Assembly: GCA_013398275.1 (NCBI GenBank)
Contig: VZSE01002202.1
Span: 62,001 to 126,000 of the forward strand
DNA from: Promerops cafer
Lineage: Eukaryota > Chordata > Aves > Passeriformes > Nectariniidae
DNA: 64,000 bases
Reading direction: 5' to 3'
Positions 1-8,824 of the stretch are shown piece after piece (the first letter of the stretch is position 1; every line of letters starts with the position of its first letter). Under the pieces are notes generated by a model. It saw nothing but the letters and a program-made list of their open reading frames with translations. It had not been told where the DNA came from and searched no databases. The translations under genes were made by a program, and so were the position numbers.

Positions 1-959
1 TGACTGCTTTGTCCAGCAAACTTCCCTGTATTATTGAAAATATTTTTTCTTAAAATGTAAATATTGTTTTCTGATTCAAATACCTTCTGTTATATATTCT
101 AATTTCCAAGGGAGTTTTCTTGGGCTCGCCTCTTCTAGTGTTACCACAAGGGAAGTACTTTTAAACTGGCCAAAATTTCAGTTAGTTTTCAGAGAGGCTC
201 AGAAGACTGAGGGGGCAGTTTGTTTTTTCAGCTTTATTGGCAGAGTTGACTGCAGCTTCTGTTGGTGCTGGTCTGAATGTGTCTGAGTACTTCTCATTTT
301 TACTGTTTCTATGGAGTGCCAACTGATGGAAAAGAAGAAGTCATTCTGCCTTTTGTCAGGACAGTTGCCTGCCTTCTCTCTTGAATACTGGGTCTTGCAT
401 GCAATTTATTTAAAAATAACAACCCCGAGACCTAAGACAAATCATCTGCTTTTACTTCTCTTAAGATGTTGCAATGTACATTGGAGCTGTTGAAGGGTTT
501 GAATAAACTCACATGTTTATGCTTGAGAGTCGTAAGTTCTGGTACCTTGCTGGGCTTTCTGCATACTGGCAAACCCTGGTGGCATGATCAGTTCTGGAGC
601 GTGACTACAGAGTGCAGTCAATCCACAACATTTGATATACTTGCTTTCATTGGATAAGTATTTAAAATAATTTTAGAATGTTAATTAACACGTGCCTCAT
701 TGTTTCTAATACTGGATATGCTGGTTACATTTCTGTCTTGAGACTATCAAAAGAAAATGATGTCATGTAGTAATAAAGTCCCTATTTAATAGGAATAAAA
801 GATTCATCATGTGCCTTTTCTCAAATCCGTGAGATTTCATATTGAGGGAATTTGCCTTTTTAATGTGTTTTCAAAAAAAATGTGAAGCGTGAGGTGAAGA
901 GAGGAAAGCAGCATGGGTATGCTGAACTAAATTGTGAGTTCCTGCCCCTGATACTGAAG
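1..959. other. AT-rich sequence upstream of the GALNT18 promoter
   Basis: I see no gene here. The stretch is AT-rich and CpG-poor, and the two open frames of about 60 codons (311-493 and 466-657) resemble no family I know. Two AATAAA hexamers (772-777 and 794-799) lie close together and could be read as polyadenylation signals, but no coding exon precedes them in the window and AATAAA is frequent in AT-rich DNA. It is best treated as 5' flanking or intergenic sequence. An undetected distal 5' non-coding exon cannot be excluded. Confidence 0.6.
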
Positions 960-1660
960 CTAATTCTGGGTGCTCTCGGATAGATCGTATCCCTACGGAG
1001 GTGGGGGAGGCGATGAACGGATGGATACGGGGCTCGCCGGTGTGGATGCGAGCAACCATTCGTTACTCCCAGCCCAACCTCGGCGGGGAGCGGGCACGCC
1101 AAGAGGCTCAAAGCCAAACACATCGCAGTGGTGGGTGGTCGCTGGGAGCCGAGAGCTCCGCTGAGCCCAAGGCACGTCTCCGGTTTCACCCCTCAGGCAA
1201 ATGGACGCCTCTGGGCTCTCGCAGCCCCGCCACACAGCGAACGGCACCGGCGGCTGCCGCCTCTGCCTTTCCAGGCTGGGCATCCTTCGCAGCCAGCCCC
1301 GGGCACGGCAGGGAGGGAGGGAGGCGCCGAGCCAGCCCCCAGCGCCGCTCGGTGCGGAGCGAGGAGCAGGTGGGTCCCGCCGCATCCCCGCCCCGCGCCC
1401 TCGCGCAGCGCCGCTGCCATTGGAGCCGAGCGCTGTCAGTCCCGGGCGAGCCCCGCTCCCCTGCAGGCTGCTCCCAGCCCTGGGGCTCCGCCGCGGCCGG
1501 TCGCGATGGGAAGCGGCGGCGGAGGGAGCAAAGTTTGCCACGCTCGGGCGCAGGGCTGCCGGCGTCCGTGATGCTCGGGGAGGGGGGCGGTGCCTGACGG
1601 CAGCGGGCAGCCGGGCGGCTGCCACGCCTCGCTGTCTGCTGTCGGCACTGCCATCGCAAA
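960..1660 (+). promoter_or_regulatory. GALNT18: CpG-island promoter of GALNT18
   Basis: This is a sharp GC- and CpG-rich block in otherwise AT-rich DNA, ending about 250 bp before the GALNT18 start codon, which is the usual position of a TATA-less CpG-island promoter. Visible motifs are an SP1-type CCCCGCCCC at 1386-1394, a reverse CCAAT box (ATTGG) at 1419-1423, and GGGGCGG at 1584-1590. I see no good TATA box in the GC-rich part. The transcription start cannot be fixed by eye; somewhere between about 1430 and 1680 is an inference. Several long open frames on both strands (for example 993-1625 minus and 1001-1597 plus) arise only because GC-rich DNA is poor in stop codons. A GC-rich shoulder reappears at the start of intron 1. 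Confidence 0.75.
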
Positions 1661-1907
1661 CTTTCAGCTATTTTAATGTACTCAAAGCCAAGATTCTAAT
1701 TATCAGCCCTCCCCTCCCCCACCTCTCTTTCTAGGTAGGCGGCAAGTATTTTTTGTTCCGTGGATTAGAGAACTTTTTGCATGGAAATTTACTGACTTCG
1801 GAGTGGTCTCTGTTTTGGGGAGAGGGGGGAAAGGATTTCTTTTCATCGCAGCGTGTTTTTGTTTTCTGGATCACAGGATTTTTGGAGCTATATGGAGGGA
1901 TCTCAGG
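1661..1907 (+). other. GALNT18: GALNT18 5' leader (5' UTR)
   Basis: This stretch lies between the CpG island and the GALNT18 start codon and is probably 5' UTR. The GALNT18 frame stays open upstream to at least about 1722, but the first ATG in that frame is the one at 1908; the codon at 1803 that could extend it is GTG. Out-of-frame ATGs occur at 1781 (a five-codon frame ending in TGA at 1795) and at 1892. A pyrimidine-rich run followed by CTAG at 1731-1734 looks like a splice acceptor, so part of this stretch could be a 5' UTR intron. A G-rich segment (runs of 4, 6 and 2 G between 1817 and 1834) lies about 75 nt before the start codon. Confidence 0.55.
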
Positions 1908-1972
1908 ATGGTGTGCACCAGGAAAACCAAAACTTTAGTGTCCACTTGCGTGATTTTGAGTGGAATGACTAA
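1892..1972 (+). other. upstream ORF overlapping the GALNT18 start codon
   Basis: An ATG at 1892 opens a 26-codon frame ending in TAA at 1970-1972. It starts 16 nt before the GALNT18 ATG in a different frame and runs 65 nt into the coding exon. Its context is weak to moderate (T at -3, G at +4), whereas the GALNT18 ATG at 1908 has A at -3 and G at +4. An overlapping uORF of this kind generally lowers translation of the main frame, with leaky scanning allowing some initiation at the main ATG. The peptide shows no recognisable domain. Whether it is used depends on the real transcription start. Confidence 0.45.
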
Positions 1973-2142
1973 TATCGTCTGCCTGCTGTACGTCGGCTGG
2001 GTCACCAACTACATTGCCAGTGTTTATGTGAAAGTGCAGGAGCCGATCTCAGAAAAAAAGTTAGAGGAAGACAAAGGGGACACTTTAAGGATTATAGAAA
2101 GGCTGGACCATTTGGAAAATGTCATCAAGCAGCACATCCAAG
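1908..2142 (+). CDS. GALNT18: GALNT18 coding exon 1 (residues 1-78, N-terminal part)
   Basis: This exon encodes the N-terminus of polypeptide N-acetylgalactosaminyltransferase 18, a Golgi type II membrane protein of the GalNAc-transferase family (GT27, subfamily Y with GALNT8, 9 and 17). The family adds GalNAc to Ser/Thr to start mucin-type O-glycans; subfamily Y members are reported to have weak or no activity on standard peptides. The 78 residues begin MVCTRKTKTL, with a short basic cytosolic tail (about 1-9), a signal-anchor membrane segment (about 10-32), and a stem with LEEDKGDTL and a helical IIERLDHLENVIKQHIQ (62-78). From memory, human GALNT18 matches at nearly every position, with differences mainly around residues 42-49. 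The start at 1908 has a strong context (A at -3, G at +4) and matches the family N-terminus. The exon ends after the first base of codon 79 (phase 1); beyond 2142 similarity stops. Glycosyltransferase and lectin domains lie in exons outside the window. Confidence 0.93.
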
Positions 2143-2500
2143 GTACCACCTCACCCCCGCTTGCTCGCCCTCCTCTCCCCTCTCCGACCGCCGCTCGCCC
2201 TCTGCAGCTCCATCCCCTCCCGCTGTGTGTGTGCTGTGTGTGCGTATGTCATGTCTGTCGCGATCGGCGGAGCCATCGCCAGGCCGGAAGAGCCGGGGCT
2301 GCGCGGAGCGTGCGGGATCGCCGGGGGAGCCCTCCCGGAGCCCGGCCGGGGAGCGGCGGAGCCGGGGGGCCCTGCAGGAGCCTCCACCCGGAGGACTCGG
2401 CCTTGGGCTGGAACGAACCTCAGCTCCCTGCCTGCCTGTGCCTTCCCCAAGTAGGGGTACGCGGGGAGAGCTCAGAGCCAAGACCCGCTTCCCATCTTGC
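2143..2500 (+). other. GALNT18: splice donor and GC-rich start of GALNT18 intron 1
   Basis: The intron opens AAG|GTACCA. The donor is placed where the GALNT18 reading stops matching the family and where phase 1 would allow the next codon to be Glu, as in human. Positions +4 and +5 are C rather than the consensus A and G, so the donor looks weak. The following roughly 350 bp are C/G-rich with many CpGs (especially 2255-2450), probably the downstream shoulder of the CpG island. They include a TG run at 2224-2242. The open frames here (for example 2119-2454 plus and 2125-2553 minus) have no recognisable content. Confidence 0.7.
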
Positions 2501-2510
2501 TGTTTTCGTC

Positions 2511-2529
2511 TTTTTTTTTTTTTTTTTTT
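2511..2529. repeat. poly(T) tract, 19 bp
   Basis: An uninterrupted run of 19 T follows the GC-rich intron start. No mobile element body is recognisable beside it. Confidence 0.9.
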
Positions 2530-2950
2530 AAATTTTTGTTTGATAATTTTCAAAATGGTTTGCTGCTAGTGGAATTCTTGTCCTCCTCCCCCTTTAAGCC
2601 TGACTCTGCTAATCCATGCTGAGTCTCTGTGTTCCTTGGGATGATGAAGGTTTTCCCTTAGTGCTGTAGTGCCGGGAGACCCTTGGGATTATAACTGGGG
2701 CGATCTCTCTCTGTGTAATGCCTTTTAATTTGATCACCTTTTAGTGGGTGCCCTGGGAGAAGGATTGAAGTGGGGAGGCACTGGGAGAGAATATGATTAT
2801 TTCCTGTGAGTTTGGGATTTTACATGACTTTTGCTTTACTGGGGGATCTTCAGTGTCTTCCTTTATATTTTCATCATCTGCGTGGCATCATACCATCACT
2901 CTCTCAGCCTGCCAAGTGAATTGGATGATAACGAGGCTTAGGGGTAGGTG

Positions 2951-2985
2951 AGAACCTGTACAGAATCTGTACAAGAACCTGTACA
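2951..2985. repeat. three imperfect copies of an 11-12 bp unit
   Basis: The unit AGAACCTGTAC recurs as AGAATCTGTAC and then again as AGAACCTGTAC, giving three near-identical copies in tandem. Because GTAC is self-complementary, GTACAGA/TCTGTAC also forms an inverted repeat. The spacing does not fit a steroid-receptor element (ACA and TGT are not 3 bp apart). Confidence 0.75.
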
Positions 2986-3668
2986 AAACCATCTTTCTCT
3001 ACTTCTGCATAACCTCCACCAAATGCTCACACCCCAGTTCTAGTCTCTCCTAAATCTGAAAAAGATGAGTAGACCATGTGGTGAGGGATACCTATCACCA
3101 GTGCAAAAAATCTTGCTCACTTCCAGGCACCTTTGACCAACTGGTCTTCTGGGAATATGAAGCAAATGGAGCAAGCAGGGTGGGTAATCCCGTATGAGTT
3201 GGGCTTCCCTGCTTGTCAATACACATAACTTTGTAGTGCTATTAAAGCCCAGCTACTTTGCTTTGACTTGTATTAGTATCTTTCTAAATATGGTGTATCA
3301 TCATTCATTTTGTATATGCACTCATTTCTCAGATAGTCTCGTCATCTTGCTCAAAGGAGTAAAATGCTGCTTTTGATAATCTTTTTCCCCTTTTCTTTCC
3401 TGGAGAATGGCTTATAGCAGCTTCTTCAAGTTTTAAGTTGTATCATGCAATCCTTAAGTTTTTCTTGATTCCTGAAATGGATTTTTAAAAGGAAATGTAT
3501 TCTTGTCTGTGTGCCAGTGGAGTGCACTGTGGAAGCATATATGAAGGAAGGGATTTTTCAAAAGGCTCTGGCTAAGAGTGAGATACACAACGTTAATTGA
3601 CTTCCCTTGTGAGGCTGGAGCATAACTCCTTCAGGTTTGTTGGTGTGAAACTCAAATAGCCTTGTTTA

Positions 3669-3734
3669 TTTTCAAGGATGCTAACAACTGTTTTCAAGGA
3701 AACTAATGACTGTTTTCAAGGAAACTAACCATAC
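3669..3734. repeat. 22-bp tandem repeat, about three copies
   Basis: Three consecutive units begin TTTTCAAGGA at 3669, 3691 and 3713, so the period is exactly 22 bp. Copies two and three agree over their first 17 bases; the first copy has diverged in the middle. This is a short minisatellite-like array with no coding meaning. Confidence 0.85.
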
Positions 3735-3825
3735 TGGTGCCTTCAGTCACTAGTTCTTAGAGTAGTAGAAAAAAGGTTCACTTAAATCAGGGGAGAGTAT
3801 AGTGTGGATTAGAGCATAAGCTTTC

Positions 3826-3844
3826 TTTTTTTTTTTTTTTTTTT
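3826..3844. repeat. poly(T) tract, 19 bp
   Basis: An uninterrupted run of 19 T in intron sequence. I recognise no retroposon body next to it. Confidence 0.9.
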
Positions 3845-6800
3845 AATGACTATCCATAAGGCAAACCAGATGTTTTTTTCCTCAAATAATGCTTCTTTTG
3901 AAGTTGAAGAGAGTCTTTCAAAATTAACTATGTGAACAGTTTAGTGATAAGTACTAAAATATTAGGGGATTAAAAAAAAGCTTTACAAGCTTCTCATGCC
4001 TTATTGAAACTACTTAGTCATTAAGATAAATAAATGAATAAAATAAAAATCACAGATCCTTAGCTCAAAGTGGATTTTATATACTTTCATTTGCCAAATA
4101 ATTATAACTGGGGTTCTCACAAGAATTCCTGTGGCAGATCCTGCAGAATAGGGTGTTACTTTAATCAGACTTTGCTTAGAACTGTGAGATGCTGTGAATT
4201 CTGGGTCATGGTGCAAAACTCACTGAAGTTATTGAAAGAAATATCCCAAGCTTGACTGGGTTTGATTTGAACTTGAAGGTCAGCTTTAAGAAATGTGTTT
4301 GAGAGTTGTTGCCAGAAATTGAGTAAACCAGCTGCTGTAATGGTTCTAGACATAGTTATAAGGGTTATCTGTAGTTTGCTATTAAACCTTTCCTATGACC
4401 ACTTCTTTTTTGTGTTGGACAGAGGTCTCAACAGCTCAGATGTTCTGCAATGCTGAACAGGCATGAAATTGGCACAGGTAATAGAATTACATTCCATAGG
4501 ATATCCTGCAAATGCCAGAGAACTTCAGCTGCCTGCATTTTACACATAGGGTTGCACTAACATTTCATTTTAATTTGCTTTCTGATTGTTTGATTAGATG
4601 CCATCTGGGAATTCCTTTAGCATATAAATTGCAATCTTGTAATATTTTATCAAGTGTCCTGGAAATGAGAAGAAAAAAGACATGCCTTCATATAAAACCT
4701 TTATTAAAGTATGTGTTTTTAAAAAAGACATTTTCAGGGCAAGAAAAGTATCAGACTGAAAAGAGATTTCCAGATAAGAGAGGTTCAGAGGGAATCAAAG
4801 CTGGTATGCCTTGTGTTTGGAACGAACAGTATGGACAGGGAAATCCCAGGCCACAGAAAGAAGAATCTTGTGGAGCTAAAGCTTGATGCTGAAATTTGAG
4901 CTGACTGAAACCTGGGAATCCTGAGTTCCTGGCTTGTGGCCAGACACAGCTCACAAGATGGTTTTTGGTCAGATAACTTTACCTTTTTGCAGTGATGGCT
5001 ACCTGCAGGATTTTCTGTGGCACTGTGTTGTGGGACTGTGGTGTTAATTACATCTGAATGCTCCCCAACCAGTACCAAGGAGATTCTCCTCCTGCCCAGC
5101 CCAGATCTTCAGTAGGAGGCATATGCTCCATGCTAGCAGGCAGCCCACTGAGAGAAACTTTTAGTTCCCACCTCCTCTGGAGTTTGCAAACAGGATGGTG
5201 TCTTTTTCAAGATTAATTGTGTTTATGTGTATGAAAGAAACTGAGTAAAGGACCAGATGGGTAGCTTGATGCAAAATGCAGCCCTTTTCATGCCTGACAG
5301 AGGTGTGTGGCACATGGACTGTGTAGTAGCACTGAGCATTATTCCCAGAAAGTATGCTTTAGAGGGTTGAGGTTAACAAGTGTTAAATGGGATAAAAAAA
5401 CTGTGTTCCGTTGAGTTCACAAACTGGCTCAAAAAACCCCAGATGCTTTCAGGTTATTAAAATCAATATGAGAGTGCTTCAGACAGATCATAACATATCC
5501 TTCATCTTAATAATGCATCATGCATTGCCTCTGACACCAAAAACTTGCCCTAAGTCATATGTGCAGTTGGAAGATCAGGGAAGTGGGCAGGCTCTTAATC
5601 TGATACTTAGTTTGTATCAGTGACAAAGTGAAAAACTCCAGCCAAAAGGGAGAAATGTGTTGTTTTCTGCAGCTTTACTTTAGGCCATCATAGCTCACAG
5701 TTTAATTTTCCTTGAAAAGCTAAGCTATGATTAAACCCATATCACTCAAAACACCACTGCACATCATCCATGTCTTATTACACAATGCCATTTAAGTATT
5801 TTTCAGCCTTCCTGGTTTTAATCAGATGATGTTTTTGCTGCGGAATTATCTTAAAAGATTATAGACCATGAAGCCTATGACATGAACTTGCTTCCTTGCC
5901 TTTGCCCCATTCTTCCTCCCAACCCCTTGGACCTAAACAGAATTACTAAACAGTTAAGACATAGGCTAGATCTAAACTGAAGTTGTAACACACAGTTCAT
6001 TTCTGGACTAGCTGAATTTTTAGTTAAGGTTGATGGATGTTTACCAAGACATCTGTGTCCTACTAGGACTTTGGTCCTCCATCCTTGCAAGCTGCTGCAT
6101 CTGTTCTTATCAGTGGAATATCAGGCACTGTGTGTCCTTGGGAAAATTCATGAGAGAAGAGTTGTTTACATTATCTTTCTGCTGCTTAGAATGATTTGCT
6201 GTGTGGATTTACTTGATCTAATACTAGCTGTCCCACAGTTGGATATCTGATCACCATCTGTGGTCAGCTGGGCGAGGAAGAGGTCTCCAGTGTGTGATTC
6301 ATTCAGTCCCTGTGTCAGATGTTAGGGTGAAATGATTTGCTCTCAGAAACTCAATATTTTGAGCTTGGGAACTAGGTTAACCCACATTCTTAATTTTAGC
6401 CTGGGAAAGATTTGAGTAAGTAAATGTCGTGTTTCTTATCTACCCTTTATTTCTTGATCTCAAACACAAAGAAGAATGTCTTCTGTCTTTTGCAGCCTGT
6501 CTAACTAACCCTAGCTGGGTTCCATAAAGTCAGCTCACCAGGATTCAAATGGCCACTCCACCATGTCTCCTACTCCTGATGTACTTTCCTTTTGGGAATA
6601 ATTAATGGCTAAATCCCCCCAGCTTATTTCCCTCAAGCTCAAAAGCAATTAGGCATGTTTATCACTTGCTGCAGCATATTTATTCTACTGAAAAACAAAT
6701 AAGCACCAGGAAGCAGCCTTGGGAATACTCGGCTCTTGCTCCACTGCAGAGGGCTCTGTATTCCCTGTCTCTGTACAAGCACAGAGATCTGCTGTCCCAA

Positions 6801-7582
6801 TGCAACTAATTGCAATGGAAGCAATTACTTGCATATGTAAGACAGGCAGGATTAATCCCATTCTTTTTCCTCTTTAGACTGTGATTTCTAGATGGCTGCA
6901 TGTCAGGGCAGATTAATTGGGTTTTAACTTTCATGTTCTTCCATGCTTAGGGATGAGCATACTAAAGAAACCTTAATATAGTTATTTCAACTGGAAGACT
7001 TAATTTGCTGTAAATTTTCAAGCAACACTGGAGGTGAAGGTATTTCAAGGACAATCTACTGAAGACTTAATGTTGTTGTTTATGTTGACTACACCTTGAT
7101 GGTATATTATTACTATTACTAAAATTAACTGTTTTGTACTTTTAATATCTGCAGCTCCCTTTTAATTATATTCTTGCTGTTTCTTCCACTGAGGATTTAT
7201 GCCACTGGGGTTAGGATGCAGTGGGGAAAACTGAGGCCTTATTAAGGTAACTGGATTTCATTGCTGGATATTGAATGATTCTGTTTAATTCTAAATGAGG
7301 TTTATTTTTTAAAATTTATTTTCCATTTTCCTGATTGTCATCTAGATTGCTCTGTTTCTTCAGGTTTATACAATGGGAATGGCATGGCAGATTTGAGATT
7401 GTTTCTTTTGACAGAAACAATGAAAGTTTTATTTGGCCACAGAGTGAGAGTGAATGATAGCTTTTTAGTTGGGAAGGGAATTGACCTGGATTCCTGTTTC
7501 CTTCAATCATGACAATTTCTGTCATTCACATGAAAGAAGTCTTCAACAGAAGGTTAAAACAATTAATCAATAAACAATAAAT

Positions 7583-7600
7583 CCTAATTAATTAATTAGG
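7583..7600. repeat. perfect 18-bp palindrome of overlapping TAATTA sites
   Basis: The sequence CCTAATTAATTAATTAGG reads identically on both strands. It contains overlapping TAATTA cores, the typical recognition sequence of many homeodomain proteins. It lies about 110 bp before the LTR at 7710. Regulatory function is not shown by sequence alone. Confidence 0.7.
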
Positions 7601-7704
7601 AGCAGAGCTGTGACTTCCATGCCCTCCACAAATTCCTGTATTGCTAAGCTAGAAAAGTTTGCCTTTTTTTCTGAAAAAGATAATTTTTGTTGACATTTAT
7701 TATC

Positions 7705-7709
7705 TCTGC
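7705..7709. repeat. target-site duplication TCTGC (left)
   Basis: TCTGC lies directly before the TGTC... end of the LTR and is repeated directly after its ...GACA end at 8820-8824. This fits the 5-bp duplication made on insertion of some retroviral elements. Confidence 0.75.
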
Positions 7710-8819
7710 TGTCATGGTTTAGGACTGGCCCAATGCCAGTGCCCCCATGAAAATGTATTTTCTTTAACTAACTGCTGTGAGATGTGACCAGGAACAGAGC
7801 AGAGCAGGCTTAAACTTAGAAAAAGAGAGAAAAACAATAATTTTATTAAACTACAAACTAAAATCAAAAACACACAGGAAAACAGAGTGAACACCTTTTA
7901 AACCATTCCTCCTCCTCCCACCCAAATTCACCAAAGCACAGTGAGACAAAAATCTTGGAGTCCTGATCAAGTTACCAACACTCAAGTAATCAATTCTCAG
8001 TCCATCAGGGGAGAGAGGAGTCTCTCTTGTACCACAGTCCTCCCCACGAAACAGGGTTGAAACTCCCCATGTTTCTTTGTCACACATGGCACCGCCCGGA
8101 GAAACTCTGCCATCGTGACATGCTCCTTCCATGTACAGTGCTCTCACTACCGTCCATGGACCGAAACTGCTNNNNNNNNNNNNNNNNNNNNNNNNNNNNN
8201 NNNNNNNNNNNNNNNNNNNNNNNNNNNNNNNNNNNNNNNNNNNNNNNNNNNNNNNNNNNNNNNNNNNNNNNNNNNNNNNNNNNNNNNNNNNNNNNNNNNN
8301 NNNNNNNNNNNNNNNNNNNNNNNNNNNNNNNNNNNNNNNNNNNNNNNNNNNNNNNNNNNNNNNNNNNNNNNNNNGCACTCCCACATGCTGGGCATCACCC
8401 CCCCTGCCCTGCCGCCTCCTCTGCCGGCACAGGCTCCCTCGCTCTCTCTTCTGGGGTTGGGGGGGGGGGACAAAAGATACCTCGGTGCTTTTCCACCCCT
8501 CGGTCCTGCAGGGCTGGCCCGGTTCCATTCCCTTCCACCTTCTCTCTCTCTCCGGGGCTCCGGCCTACCTCAGCCTGGGCCTCCATGGCTCCCCTCCCCC
8601 ACCCAGCCATGTGGCCGGGCGGGGAAGAGACAGTGCCGCTCCCTGGGCTACCACGGGCGAAAGAGAGCGAACTCTGGGAAATCTCTGCTTTTAACCCCGT
8701 GTGTCTTCAGAGGTGACTCACGTCTTCAGTGGTCACACCAGGTGTCAATATTCGAATCTGACCACTGATTGGTTTAACTAAAACTTCCCAAAAAACTCAC
8801 TTCCTCCCAAACCGAGACA
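7710..8819 (-). mobile_element. solo LTR of an avian endogenous retrovirus, minus strand
   Basis: The element starts TGTCATGGTTT and ends AAACCGAGACA, so it has the TG...CA ends and short imperfect inverted repeats of a retroviral LTR, with perfect 5-bp duplications (TCTGC) on both sides. It reads on the minus strand: U3 is at the right, with a CCAAT box (ATTGG on plus, ending at 8772) and a TATA-like TTAAAAG (8688-8694), followed by a GC-rich centre and an AATAAA signal (TTTATT on plus, 7842-7847) toward the left. Total length is about 1.1 kb, including a 203-bp gap. There is no second LTR or internal gag/pol/env sequence nearby, so it is a solo LTR left by recombination between two LTRs. 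It shares blocks with the LTR at 61232-62698. The long frames across it (for example 8027-8716) are artefacts of the gap and GC content. Confidence 0.85.
8172..8374. other. assembly gap, 203 N
   Basis: The run of N lies in the GC-rich middle of the LTR, a place where short-read assemblies often fail. The odd length suggests an estimated rather than a fixed gap size. Open frames that run through it have no meaning. Confidence 0.98.
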
Positions 8820-8824
8820 TCTGC
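8820..8824. repeat. target-site duplication TCTGC (right)
   Basis: Perfect match to 7705-7709, directly following the GACA end of the LTR. Confidence 0.75.

Larger units (their letters stand above)
2530..7704 (+). other. GALNT18: GALNT18 intron 1, segment before the first LTR
   Basis: This is AT-rich intronic sequence without a recognisable exon, RNA gene or young transposon. It contains small repeats listed separately (2951-2985, 3669-3734, 3826-3844) and a TAATTA palindrome at 7583-7600. Open frames such as 4512-4886 (124 codons) and 4785-5078 minus have no recognisable motifs and are probably chance. I see no sequence encoding the GALNT18 exon 2 stem or the start of the catalytic domain. 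Confidence 0.65.

Noticed and set aside
772..799. Two AATAAA hexamers as the 3' end of an upstream gene
   Set aside because: No coding exon, terminal UTR signature or clear downstream GU-rich element accompanies them; the hexamer is common in AT-rich sequence.
993..1659. Long overlapping open frames on both strands (up to 210 codons) in the promoter
   Set aside because: They lie in a CpG island where stop codons are rare, exist in several frames at once, and give Pro/Arg/Ala/Gly-rich sequence without any domain.
1803..1907. A 35-residue N-terminal extension of GALNT18
   Set aside because: The codon at 1803 is GTG, not ATG. The first in-frame ATG is at 1908, which has a strong context and matches the family N-terminus.
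2143..2531. Continuation of the GALNT18 frame past 2142
   Set aside because: Similarity to the family stops exactly at a GT donor in the right phase; the continued frame is Pro/Ser/Arg-rich and then runs into poly(T)-coded Phe.
2951..2985. Steroid-receptor response element
   Set aside because: The GTACA/TGTAC halves are separated by 5-6 bp rather than the 3 bp required by the usual 15-bp palindrome; better described as a short tandem repeat.
7851..8768. Frames of about 187-229 codons containing unknown residues
   Set aside because: They cross the 203-N gap inside a solo LTR; the gap removes stop codons artificially.
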